Shown in pieces: positions 24,401 through 34,392 of a stretch of 64,000 bases of DNA. Position numbers and translations under genes: made by a program. The DNA lies in the NCBI RefSeq assembly GCF_040869045.1, contig NC_090322.1, positions 179,442,672 through 179,506,671 on the forward strand, in the 5' to 3' direction. Position 1 is the stretch's first letter. Each line of letters starts with the position of its first letter. This stretch comes from Eurosta solidaginis (Eukaryota; Arthropoda; Insecta; Diptera; Tephritidae). A model generated the notes under the pieces. The model was not told the origin of the DNA. It ran no database searches and saw nothing but the letters and a program-made list of their open reading frames with translations.

Positions 24401-24541
24401 TGGGTTATCATCAATCAGAACGTCAACAAACATCGAAGAAAAATAAATGAAGAAAAAAAGAACAAAGAGTATAGCTACAGAGTAGCTAATCAACAATAAA
24501 TTTGATGTCTTCAAAAGTTCTGATGTTGATAACCCTCTCAT
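21428..24541 (-). CDS. ORF2: endonuclease/reverse transcriptase of the CR1-like LINE
   Basis: 1037 residues, uninterrupted. Residues about 10-45 are strongly hydrophobic (LLLISYSVAILFVLFFFIYF), which is odd for a LINE ORF2 and may be an artefact of starting inside the ORF1 overlap. Residues about 68-285 are the apurinic-type endonuclease: VVHQNIRSLRQ, FLTEIW, FVFLGVYR, FILGDFNLDL, CIDHIF and ITDHTM. RT follows: KKGDKKDVNNYRPISLLSAI, FGFRSDLSTEDALL, GLFVDITKAFDMVDRGVL (motif A), NLGVPQGSVLGPILFLVYIN and TAFADDLAIAY with the catalytic pair near residue 730. The C-terminal domain has FKYLGIIIDNRLSW and LQYGITCWGGAS. No RNase H. It would nick target DNA and copy the element's RNA by target-primed reverse transcription. 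The ATG lies 56 nt inside ORF1, in another frame, so reinitiation or an alternative start is likely. Confidence 0.9.
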   Translation of the reverse strand: MRGLSTSELLKTSNLLLISYSVAILFVLFFFIYFSSMFVDVLIDDNPIIASKNFFHKAPSVGSNDIKVVHQNIRSLRQNFDLFLSHIDALGCLPDIIFLTEIWIYSYEVSDYSIPHFNFYANANDRYSAGGVGAFVRDTYECTSVSKNLYSADMLQLSLNIKGEQFVFLGVYRLQSVPISVFIQEYSSFVLCEETTNFFILGDFNLDLLHHCNTTDDYLALMAGNGYTSYINEPTRLSSGTCIDHIFCRFNAVPYRYCNSFNIDLQITDHTMTGLQIFGIVFDKPKANRVQKSYTKVNFPMLNHKLCFESWSNVLAENDISVAFYIFLDTLNAHILNSSYTVNNRKKNVRLKPWITRDLLQKIKLKNQLRKKCAKYPSNRRLRTRYNKISNSTNKAIRLTREHFFRNKFNSALGNIRKEWEVVNNLLNRNGEKDNERIALQAGSQSITDAVEVANKLNTHFTTVGNTVSTNCNCRLATHLPSGQYARNSFFFDPITGFEIISIIKTLKNSSSCGEDGISNLILKKIYFNVVDILIYLFNTSITQGIFPDGLKCAIVIPILKKGDKKDVNNYRPISLLSAISKVFEKAVKTRIVNFLNKASFFSSMQFGFRSDLSTEDALLDFCTNVYKALDEKRSCAGLFVDITKAFDMVDRGVLSDKLYSAGFRGVMHKWLKSYISGRTQKVKVECSYSSLQLVNLGVPQGSVLGPILFLVYINSIFKLPLRGKATAFADDLAIAYSTPNYFELICDINHDIHLLRTWFASHKLIVSSKTRLMYFSHVLKEQPSYDVIFHSAVCSRFNMHHIACTQSDAMRSFDCNRNCSESCFRVEVVENFKYLGIIIDNRLSWSEHINALKKYFLYTTRHFYRLKKLCSISTLKTVYYGIFQSKLQYGITCWGGASANKLSAVVTIQKGVIRRICSANYRSHSMLYFRKLDIFPCRHLYLYKVLKTFFIRCGYLESFPSEVYNLRRNLLPMVQIPHTRTSHFRSFYTYTSCKFFNSLPPTVQVIRNVNLFRKEVKLYLFGYNHYELETMLRMTL

Positions 24542-25544
24542 TTTCTGCTCTTTTTAATAGGAAGCTCGATTTCCCTAACCATAAATATTTGTAGTGTTTC
24601 TCTTTCTTTAATTTATATGCTGCCGTAAACAAAGCTCGATTAAAACCCGTGAGTGCATCATTAATATATATTTTGCTATTGCTAGTTCCATGAAACATTC
24701 GCGCTGTCAGCTTACGTGCTTTTGTTTTTCTCGCTGCCATAACTCTCTTCTTGGTATCAGTTGAGGAGAAATGCACGCGTATAACACTGCGGGTGAGCGA
24801 AGCGTCATTTTTTTGCTTTATGCTTCTTACTACGCATTTTTCAATCTCAGATGGTGTTACTGAGATTCCCAAAGTGTCCACGATTTTCTGCATACATTCT
24901 TCCGCATTGTTGCTGTGTTCTTGTGGAATGCCAGCAATTTCAATCACGTTGTTAAGGTCTCTCTGGTCTCTCCAGTTAAGCTTGCTCTCTAACGTAGTCA
25001 CCTTTTCTTTTAATGCTTTGTTTTCATCAGCAAGCATACTCAGTGTGCTAAGCATTTCAGAGTTAACACTTCTGAGGGCAACTATCTCTTCATATAGCAG
25101 CTGAAGAGTTATTGGCTTTTTGCTGCTATTCGGTAATCCGCAAGGTTGTTGACTCCTAGATGCCTGAATTTGACTTTTTATTTGATTGTTACCTTTATTT
25201 TTCATGCTAATCGTATTGGCATGTGTGTTACACTGAGCTGCACGTTGTTTTTGCTCCTCTGCACCTGCTGTAGCCGAATTAGTGTACAGCGCAGTGGGAG
25301 TTGTGGAGGCGACAGGTGGATCAGAAACAGCTTGCATTGGTGCCAGGGACTGCGTCTGCATCGATTTGCGACGGAGGATGGAACATCCCTCACATCTATA
25401 GTTAAGATTATTGGCTTTCATATATTTCACATCAGTCTTGTCCATCTTGGCGCACAAACAATGAAATATGCACTTACAGTCTGCACAGGTGACTTTGGCA
25501 GGATCTGCGCGGTCAATTTTTTGCTTGCAAACTTGGCAGTTCAT
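24486..25544 (-). CDS. ORF1: PHD-finger/coiled-coil RNA-binding protein of the CR1-like LINE
   Basis: 352 residues, uninterrupted. The N-terminus is a PHD-type zinc finger with C3, C6, C20, C23, H28, C31, C51 and C54 in proper spacing. Residues about 60-145 are polar, low-complexity and Gln/Ser-rich. Residues about 150-195 show a leucine-rich heptad pattern (LLYEEIVALRSVN, LADENKALKEKVTTLESKL), a likely coiled coil. After that, VIEIAGIPQ and VIRVHFSSTDTKKRVMAARK resemble the RRM-like ORF1p fold seen in many LINEs. Such proteins coat element RNA in an RNP and chaperone nucleic acid. It overlaps ORF2 by 56 nt. PHD fingers are known in ORF1 of CR1-group elements. The role is inferred from the family. 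Confidence 0.82.
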   Translation of the reverse strand: MNCQVCKQKIDRADPAKVTCADCKCIFHCLCAKMDKTDVKYMKANNLNYRCEGCSILRRKSMQTQSLAPMQAVSDPPVASTTPTALYTNSATAGAEEQKQRAAQCNTHANTISMKNKGNNQIKSQIQASRSQQPCGLPNSSKKPITLQLLYEEIVALRSVNSEMLSTLSMLADENKALKEKVTTLESKLNWRDQRDLNNVIEIAGIPQEHSNNAEECMQKIVDTLGISVTPSEIEKCVVRSIKQKNDASLTRSVIRVHFSSTDTKKRVMAARKTKARKLTARMFHGTSNSKIYINDALTGFNRALFTAAYKLKKEKHYKYLWLGKSSFLLKRAENERVINIRTFEDIKFIVD

Positions 25545-25690
25545 AATTATTTATGTAAATTATTTAGTGTAAAAGAAAAAACTAAATCAGTTTAGTGAAA
25601 CGAAATAATCAAATGCGCGCACCCCACACACACCGAAAAACACGTCCACTCGTGACGACGATTACTCTCTGAATATGAATCAAATATATA

Positions 25691-26674
25691 AAGAGGTACG
25701 AATATTTAAATCAATTTCAGCAGAAGCCTTAAAAAATACTATTAAATATTTTCTGCTTGAAAAAATATGCATACAAGGAAATTCATTTAAAATTAATTCA
25801 TGTGCTCACTCTCCTCTTCCGTTATGCTAGGGACTTAAAACTCATGCTGCAAAGCTAGCAACTTGTATTCGACATAGTTTTTTTTGTTTTTTTTTTTTTT
25901 TTGTACAAGCTTCCGCAACTACAATTAGTTGCTGAGCGCATTGACATGTATGTGCAGGAAATTATTTCTTTTTTAATTTTTCTCACTGCATGTAAGCCAC
26001 CAACAACAACAAGAAAGGGAATTTAGGGCTCTTTGTAACCAGACATATTAAGTTCCCATTTACATTGATAATCATAAATCTCTTTTACTTTTATAAATTA
26101 AATTTAATTTCAACTACAGAAGCAATTAAAATTTATATAATGATTTGTTTGTATTATTTATAAAATAAAATTACTGGAAATAAATCAAATAATCAAAACA
26201 ATCATATAACCATTTATCATGCAATTAATCAAAAATATTAATTTTACTGTTTTAATCCTATAACTAAATTAATCAAAATTTAATTACAATCAAAGATGTA
26301 ATTACCTACGGCTTTTAGTTATGAATAATCAATATTAATTAAAATAATAAAATAATTATTTATGGTGAAATTAATCAAAAATAATAATTTAATTATTTTA
26401 TTCTTTTAATTAAAAATATACAATTTCATAACTATTCGTCGTGCACTAAACACAATTAATCATTTGAATGTTTAATTAATGTACTAAAAGTAAACAAAAT
26501 TAATAAAAATAGAAAAACTATTACTAATCGTGCAATTAATCAAAAATAATCATTTACCTGTATTAGTTATATAATTTGCATAATCAAAATTAATTGAAAT
26601 AAATCAAACGATCAAAATAATTAAATAATTACTACTAGGCCAATTAATCGTTTACTTTATTAATTATATAATAA
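25691..26674. repeat. AT-rich region with dense AATCAA/TTAAT words
   Basis: From about 26,080 to 26,670 words such as aattaatcaaaa, aaataatcaaa and caattaatc recur irregularly. Similar text lies right of the array (40,385-40,640) and right of the DNA transposon (48,230-48,590). No coding. 25,890-25,905 is a poly-T run. It looks like a degenerate simple-sequence satellite into which the Helentron-like array was inserted. Confidence 0.5.
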
Positions 26675-26779
26675 AACAAGTAAGGAAGGTTAAGTTCGGG
26701 TGTAACCGAACATTACATACTCAGTTGAGAGCTATGGAGACAAAATAAGGGAAATCACCATATAGGAAAATGGACCTAG

Positions 26780-28290
26780 GGTAACCCTGGAATGTGGTTG
26801 TATGACATGTGTATCAAATGGAAGGTATTAAAGAGTATTTTAAGAGAGAGTAGGCCATAGTTCTATTGATGGACGCCATTTAGTGATATCGCCATAAAGG
26901 TGGACCAGGGCTGACTCTAGAATTTGTTTGTACGATATGGGTATCAAATGAAAGGTGTTACTGAGCATTTTAAGAGGGAGTGGGCCTTAGGTCTATCGGT
27001 GGACGCCTTTTCGAGATATCGCCATTAAGGTGGACTAGGGGTGACTCTAGAATGTGTTTGTACGATATGGGTATCAAATGAAAGGTGGTAATGAGTATTT
27101 TAAAAGAGAATGGGCTTTAGTTCTATAGGTGAACGCCTTTTCGAGAAATCGCCATAAAGGTGGACCAGGGGTGACTCTAGAATATGTTTGTACGATATGG
27201 GTATCGAGTGAAAGCTGTTAATGAGTATTTTGAAAAGGAGTGATCCTTAGTTCCATAGGTCGACGCCGTTTCGAGATATCGCCATATCAAACGAAAGGTG
27301 TTACTGAGCATTTTAAGAGGGAGTGGGCATGAGGTCTATAGGTGGACGCCTTTTCGAGATATCGTCATTAGGGTGGGCAGGGGTGACTCTAGAATGTGTT
27401 TGTACGATATGGGTATCAAACGAAAGGTGTTACTGAGCATTTTAAGAGGGAGTGGGCATTAGGTTTATAGGTGGACGCCTTTTCGAGATATCGCCATTAG
27501 GGTGGGCCAGAGGTGACTCTAGAATATGTTTGTACGATATGGGTATCAAATGAAAGGTGGTAATGAGTATTTTAAAAGGGAGTAATCCTTAGTTCAATAG
27601 GTGGACGCCTTTTCGAGATATCGCCATAAAGGTGGACCAAGGGTGACTCTAGAATGTTTGTACGATATGGGTATCAAACGAAAGGTGTTACTGAGCATTT
27701 CAAGAGAGAGTGGGCATTAGGTCTATAGGTGGACGCCTTTTCGAGATATCGCCATTAGGGTGGGCCAGGGTGACTCTAGAATGTTTGTACGATATGGGTA
27801 TGAAACGAAAGGTGTTACTGAGCATTTTAAGAGGGAGTGGACATTAGGTCTATAGGTGGACGCCTTTTCGAGATATCGCCATTAGGGTGGGCCAGGGATG
27901 ACTCTAGAATGTTTGTACGATATGGGTATCAAACGAAAGGTGTTACTGAGCATTTTAAGAGGGAGTGGACATTAGGTCTATAGGTGGACGCCTTTTCGAG
28001 ATACCGCCATTAGGGTGGGCCAGGGGTGACTCTAGAATGTTTGTACGATATGGGTATCAAACGAAAGGTGTTACTGAGCATTTTAGTAGGGAGTGGGCAT
28101 TAGGTCTATAGGTGGACGCCTTTTCGAGATATCGCTATTAGGGTGGGCCAGGGGTGACTCTAGAATGTTTGTACGATATGGGTATCAAACGAAAGGTGTT
28201 ACTGAGCATTTTAATAGGGAGTGGGCATTAGGTCTATAGGTGGACGCCTTTTCGAGATATCGCCATTAGGGTGGGCCAGGGGTGACTCTA
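26780..28290. repeat. 128-bp minisatellite inside unit 1
   Basis: Monomers spaced about 128 bp apart (for example tctagaat at 27,903, 28,031, 28,159 and 28,287), each containing ggtggacgccttttcgagat, a gccattagggtgggcc-like segment and gtttgtacgatatgggtatc. One shortened monomer near 27,285. The same array recurs in units 2-4 (30,640-32,150; 34,500-35,155; 37,490-38,150) and in the element at 41.7-44.6 kb. Confidence 0.9.
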
Positions 28291-29617
28291 GAATGTGTTT
28301 GTACGATATGGATATCAAATTAAAGGTATTAATGAGGGTTTTAAAAGCGAGTGGCCCTTAGATGTATATGTGAAGGCGTTCTCGGGATATCGACCAAAAT
28401 GTGGACCAGGTGATCCAGAAAATCATCTGTCGGGTACTGCTAATTTATTTATATATGGAATACCACTAACAGTATTCCTGCCAAGATTCCAAGGGCTGTT
28501 GATTTCGCCTTGTAGAACTTTTTCATTTTCTTCTACTTAATATGGTAGGTGTCACACCCATTTTACAAAGTTTTTTCCAAAGTTATATTTTGCGTCAATA
28601 AACCAATCCAGTTACAATGTTTCATCCCTTTTTTCGTATTTGGTATAGAATTATGGCATTTTTGTCATTTTTCGTAATTTTCGATATCGATAAAATGGGC
28701 GTGGTTATGGTCGGATTTCGGCCATTTTTTATATCGAGATAAGGTGAGTTCAGATAAGTACGTGTGCTAAGTTTAGTAAAGATATATCGATTTTTGCTCA
28801 AGTTATTGTGTTAACGGCCGAGCGGAAGGACAGACGGTGGACTGTGTATAAAAACTGGGCGTGGCTTCAACCGATTTCGCCCTTTTTCACAGAAAACAGT
28901 TATCGTCCTAGGAGCCAAGCCTCTACCAAATTTCACAAGGATTGGTTAATTTTTGTTCGACTTATGGCATTAAAAGCATCCTAGACAAATTAAATGAAAA
29001 AGGGCGGAGCCACGCCCATTTTGAAATTTTCTTTTATTTTTGTAATTTGTTGCACCACATCATTACTGGAGTTGAATGTTGGCATAATTTACTTATATGC
29101 TGTAAAGATATTAACTCTTCTTTTAAAATTTGAATTTAAAAAAATTTTTTTTTAAAAAGTGGGCGTGGTCGTTCTCCGATTTTGCTAATTTTTATTAAGC
29201 AGACATAAAGTAATAAGGGTAATGTTCCTGCCAAATTTCATCATGATATCTTTAACGACTGCCAAATTACAGCTTGCAAAACTTCTAAATTACCTTCATT
29301 TAAAAGTGGGCGGTGCCACGCCCAATGGCAAAAATTTTACTAGTTTTCTATTCTGCGTCATAAGCTCAACTCACCTACCAAGTTTCATCGCTTAATGCGT
29401 ATTTGGTAATGAATTATCGCACTTTTTTGATTTTTCGAAATTTTCGATATCGAAAAATTGGGCGTGGTTATTGTCCCATATCGTTCATTTTAAATAGCGA
29501 TCTGAGATGAGTGCCCAGGAACATATATACCAAATTTCATGAAGATACCTCAAAATTTACTCAAGTTATCGTGTTAACGGGCAGACGGACGGACGGACGG
29601 ACGACTGTGTATAAAAA
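28080..29617. repeat. 763-bp internal duplication boundary region in unit 1
   Basis: The phrase tataaaaactgggcgtggc occurs with its key C at 28,855 and again at 29,618, 763 bp apart, and the sequences following each (about 28,840-29,600 and 29,603-30,340) align throughout, including gggcggagccacgcccattt. Single-module copies at 6.8 and 16.6 kb show that this is a derived duplication shared by all four array units. Confidence 0.7.
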
Positions 29618-30527
29618 CTGGGCGTGGCATCAACCGATTTCGCCTATTTTCACAGAAAATAGTTAACGTCGTAAAATCTACTCCCCTACCAAATTTCAAA
29701 AGGATTGGTTAATTTTTGTTCGACTTATGGCGTTAAAAGTATCCTAGACAAATTAAATGAAAAAGGGCGGAGCCACGCCCATTTTGAAATTTTCTTTTAT
29801 TTTTGTATTTTGTTGCACCATATCATTACTGGAGTTGAATGTTGACAGAATTTACTTATATACTGTAAAGATATTAAATTTTTTGTAAAAATTTTACTTT
29901 AAAAAAAAATTTTTTTTAAAAGTGGTCGTGGTCCTTCCCCGATTTTGCTAATTTTTATTAGGCGTACATATAGTAATAGTAGTAACGTTCCTGACAAATT
30001 TCATCATGATATCTTCAACGACTGCCAAATTACACCTTGCAGAAATTTTAAATTACCTTCTTTTAAAAGTGGGCGGTGCCACGCCCATTGTCCAAAATTT
30101 TACTAATTTTCTATTCTGTGTCATAAGTTCAACTCATCTACCAAGATTCGTCGCTTTATCGGTCTTTTGTAATGAATTATCGCACTTTTTCGGTTTTTCG
30201 AAATTTTCGATATCGAAAAAGTGGGCGTGGTTATAGTCCGATATCGTTCATTTTAAATAGCGATCTGAGATGAGTGCTCAGAAACCTACATACCAAATTT
30301 CATCAAGATACCTCAAAATTTACTCAAGTTATCGTGTTAACGGACGGACGGACGGACGGACGGACGGACGGACGGACGGACGGACATGGATCAATCAAAT
30401 TTTTTTTCGATCCTGATTATTTTGATATATGGAAGTCTATATCTATCTCGATTCCTTTATATATGTACAACCAACCGTTATCCAATCAAACTTAATATAC
30501 TCTGTGAGCTCTGCTCAACTGAGTATA

Positions 30528-33500
30528 AACAAGTAAGGAAGGCTAAGTTCGGGTGTAACCGAACATTACATACTCAGTTGAGAGCTACGGAGACAAAATA
30601 AGGGAAATCACCATGTAGGAAAATGGACCTAGGGTAACCCTGGAATGTGGTTGTATGACATGTGTATCAAATGGAAGGTATTAAAGAGTATTTTAAGAGA
30701 GAGTAGGCCATAGTTCTATTGATGGACGCCATTTAGTGATATCGCCATAAAGGTGGACCAGGGCTGACTCTAGAATTTGTTTGTACGATATGGGTATCAA
30801 ATGAAAGGTGTTACTGAGCATTTTAAGAGGGAGTGGGCCTTAGGTCTATCGGTGGACGCCTTTTCGAGATATCGCCATTAAGGTGGACTAGGGGTGACTC
30901 TAGAATGTGTTTGTACGATATGGGTATCAAATGAAAGGTGGTAATGAGTATTTTAAAAGAGAATGGGCTTTAGTTCTATAGGTGAACGCCTTTTCGAGAA
31001 ATCGCCATAAAGGTGGACCAGGGGTGACTCTAGAATATGTTTGTACGATATGGGTATCGAATGAAAGCTGTTAATGAGTATTTTGAAAAGGAGTGATCCT
31101 TAGTTCCATAGGTCGACGCCGTTTCGAGATATCGCCATATCAAACGAAAGGTGTTACTGAGCATTTTAAGAGGGAATGGGCATGAGGTCTATAGGTGGAC
31201 GCCTTTTCGAGATATCGTCATTAGGGTGGGCAGGGGTGACTCTAGAATGTGTTTGTACGATATGGGTATCAAACGAAAGGTGTTACTGAGCATTTTAAGA
31301 GGGAGTGGGCATTAGGTTTATAGGTGGACGCCTTTTCGAGATATCGCCATTAGGGTGGGCCAGAGGTGACTCTAGAATGTGTTTGTACGATATGGGTATC
31401 AAATGAAAGGTGGTAATGAGTATTTTATAAGGGAGTAATCCTTAGTTCAATAGGTGGACGCCTTTTCGAGATATCGCCATAAAGGTGGACCAAGGGTGAC
31501 TCTAGAATGTTTGTACGATATGGGTATCAAACGAAAGGTGTTACTGAGCATTTCAAGAGAGAGTGGGCATTAGGTCTATAGGTGGACGCCTTTTCGAGAT
31601 ATCGCCATTAGGGTGGGCCAGGGTGACTCTAGAATGTTTGTACGATATGGGTATGAATCGAAAGGTGTTACTGAGCATTTTAAGAGGGAGTGGACATTAG
31701 GTCTATAGGTGGACGCCTTTTCGAGATATCGCCATTAGGGTGGGCCAGGGATGACTCTAGAATGTTTGTACGATATGGGTATCAAACGAAAGGTGTTACT
31801 GAGCATTTTAAGAGGGAGTGGACATTAGGTCTATAGGTGGACGCCTTTTCGAGATACCGCCATTAGGGTGGGCCAGGGGTGCCTCTAGAATGTTTGTACG
31901 ATATGGGTATCAAACGAAAGGTGTTACTGAGCATTTTAGTAGGGAGTGGGCATTAGGTCTATAGGTGGACGCCTTTTCGAGATATCGCTATTAGGGTGGG
32001 CCAGGGGTGACTCTAGAATGTTTGTACGATATGGGCATCAAACGAAAGGTGTTACTGAGCATTTTAATAGGGAGTGGGCATTAGGTCTATAGGTGGACGC
32101 CTTTTCGAGATATCGCCATTAGGGTGGGCCAGGGGTGACTCTAGAATGTGTTTGTACGATATGGATATCAAATTAAAGGTATTAATGAGGGTTTTAAAAG
32201 CGAGTGGCCCTTAGATGTATATGTGAAGGCGTTCTCGGGATATCGACCAAAATGTGGACCAGGTGATCCAGAAAATCATCTGTCGGGTACTGCTAATTTA
32301 TTTATATATGGAATACCACTAACAGTATTCCTGCCAAGATTCCAAGGGCTGTTGATTTCGCCTTGTAGAACTTTTTCATTTTCTTCTACTTAATATGGTA
32401 GGTGTCACACCCATTTTACAAAGTTTTTTCCAAAGTTATATTTTGCGTCAATAAACCAATCCAGTTACAATGTTTCATCCCTTTTTTCGTATTTGGTATA
32501 GAATTATGGCATTTTTGTCATTTTTCGTAATTTTCGATATCGATAAAATGGGCGTGGTTATGGTCGGATTTCGGCCATTTTTTATATCGAGATAAAGTGA
32601 GTTCAGATAAGTACGTGTGCTAAGTTTAGTAAAGATATATCGATTTTTGCTCAAGTTATTGTGTTAACGGCCGAGCGGAAGGACAGACGGTGGACTGTGT
32701 ATAAAAACTGGGCGTGGCTTCAACCGATTTCGCCCTTTTTCACAGAAAACAGTTATCGTCCTAGGAGCCAAGCCTCTACCAAATTTCACAAGGATTGGTT
32801 AATTTTTGTTCGACTTATGGCATTAAAAGCATCCTAGACAAATTAAATGAAAAAGGGCGGAGCCACGCCCATTTTGAAATTTTCTTTTATTTTTGTAATT
32901 TGTTGCACCACATCATTACTGGAGTTGAATGTTGGCATAATTTACGTATATGCTGTAAAGATATTAACTCTTCTTTTAAAATTTGAATTTAAAAAATTTT
33001 TTTTTTAAAAAGTGGGCGTGGTCGTTCTCCGATTTTGCTAATTTTTATTAAGCAGACATAAAGCAATAAGGGTAATGTTCCTGCCAAATTTCATCATGAT
33101 ATCTTTAACGACTGCCAAATTACAGCTTGCAAAACTTCTAAATTACCTTCATTTAAAAGTGGGCGGTGCCACGCCCAATGGCAAAAATTTTACTAGTTTT
33201 CTATTCTGCGTCATAAGCTCAACTCACCTACCAAGTTTCATCGCTTAATGCGTATTTGGTAATGAATTATCGCACTTTTTTGATTTTTCGAAATTTTCGA
33301 TATCGAAATATTGGGCGTGGTTATTGTCCCATATCGTTCATTTTAAATAGCGATCTGAGATGAGTGCCCAGGAATATATATACCAAATTTCATGAAGATA
33401 CCTCAAAATTTACTCAAGTTATCGTGTTAACGGGCAGACGGACGGACGGACGGACGACTGTGTATAAAAACTGGGCGTGGCATCAACCGATTTCGCCTAT

Positions 33501-34392
33501 TTTCACAGAAAACAGTTAGCGTCGTAAAATCTACTCCCCTACCAAATTTCAAAAGGATTGATTAATTTTTGTTCGACTTATGGCGTTAAAAGTATCCTAG
33601 ACAAATTAAATGAAAAAGGGCGGAGCCACGCCCATTTTGAAATTTTCTTTTATTTTTGTATTTTGTTTCACCATATCATTACTGGAGTTGAATGTTGACA
33701 GAATTTACTTATATACTGTAAAGATATTAAATTTTTTGTAAAAATTTTACTTTAAAAAAAAATTTTTTTTAAAAGTGGGCGTGGTCCTTCCCCGATTTTG
33801 CAAATTTTTATTAGGCGTACATATAGTAATAGTAGTAACGTTCCTGACAAATTTCATCATGATATCTTCAACGACTGCCAAATTACACCTTGCAGAAATT
33901 TTAAATTATCTTCTTTTAAAAGTGGGCGGTGCCACGCCCATTGTCCAAAATTTTACTAATTTTCTATTCTGTGTCATAAGTTCAACTCATCTACCAAGAT
34001 TCGTCGCTTTATCGGTCTTTTGTAATGAATTATCGCACTTTTTCGGTTTTTCGAAATTTTCGATATCGAAAAAGTGGGCGTGGTTATAGTCCGATATCGC
34101 TCATTTTAAATAGCGATCTGAGATGAGTGCTCAGGAACCTACATACCAAATTTCATCAAGATACCTCAAAATTTACTCAAGTTATCGTGTTAACGGACGG
34201 ACGGACGGACGGACGGACGGACGGACGGACGGACGGACGGACGGACGGACATGGATCAATCAAATTTTTTTTCGATCCTGATTATTTTGATATATGGAAG
34301 TCTATATCTATCTCGATTCCTTTATATATGTACAACCAACCGTTATCCAATCAAACTTAATATACTCTGTGAGCTCTGCTCAACTGAGTATA
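30528..34392 (-). mobile_element. Array unit 2 (3865 bp)
   Basis: Same structure as unit 1 with the same eleven minisatellite landmarks, including the same shortened monomer (near 31,135) that lacks the tctagaat part. The GGAC tract (about 34,195-34,249) is longer than in unit 1. Differences from unit 1 are isolated substitutions and small indels. Confidence 0.85.

Larger units (their letters stand above)
21112..25690 (-). mobile_element. CR1/Jockey-superfamily LINE, apparently full length with intact ORFs
   Basis: Minus-strand element: a 5' leader (about 25,690-25,545), ORF1 (25,544-24,486), ORF2 (24,541-21,428), a 3' UTR of about 300 bp and a terminal run of ACAAT/ATACA-type short repeats at about 21,115-21,160. 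Both ORFs are open without a single stop, unlike every other LINE in the window, so this is a relatively recent insertion. The PHD-finger ORF1, ORF1/ORF2 overlap, endonuclease plus RT without RNase H, and microsatellite-like tail all fit the CR1 group. The exact clade is inferred, and the 5' boundary is approximate. Confidence 0.8.
26675..30527 (-). mobile_element. Array unit 1 (3853 bp)
   Basis: On the plus strand: terminus aacaagtaagg; hairpin GTTCGGGTGTAACCGAAC at 26,694-26,711; subterminal repeat ATACTCAGTTGAG at 26,717-26,729; eleven minisatellite units with a tctagaat landmark between about 26,910 and 28,290; two noncoding modules 763 bp apart; a GGAC tract at about 30,341-30,384; and the opposite subterminal repeat CTCAACTGAGTAT at 30,514-30,526. 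No ORF is credible. Confidence 0.85.

Noticed and set aside
26780..28290. Regular spaced repeats reminiscent of a CRISPR array
   Set aside because: Monomers of about 128 bp are contiguous with no unique spacers, the genome is eukaryotic and there are no cas genes. It is a minisatellite inside a transposon.
28295..29133. 81- and 63-residue frames repeated with identical sequence in all four array units
   Set aside because: They are conserved only because the DNA repeat is near-identical. They do not extend into the single copies at 6.8 and 16.6 kb as conserved frames, and composition is unremarkable.
30274..30495. Frames with a TDGR repeat (GGAC tract translation) in the array units
   Set aside because: Translation of the tetranucleotide microsatellite; length varies with tract length between units.
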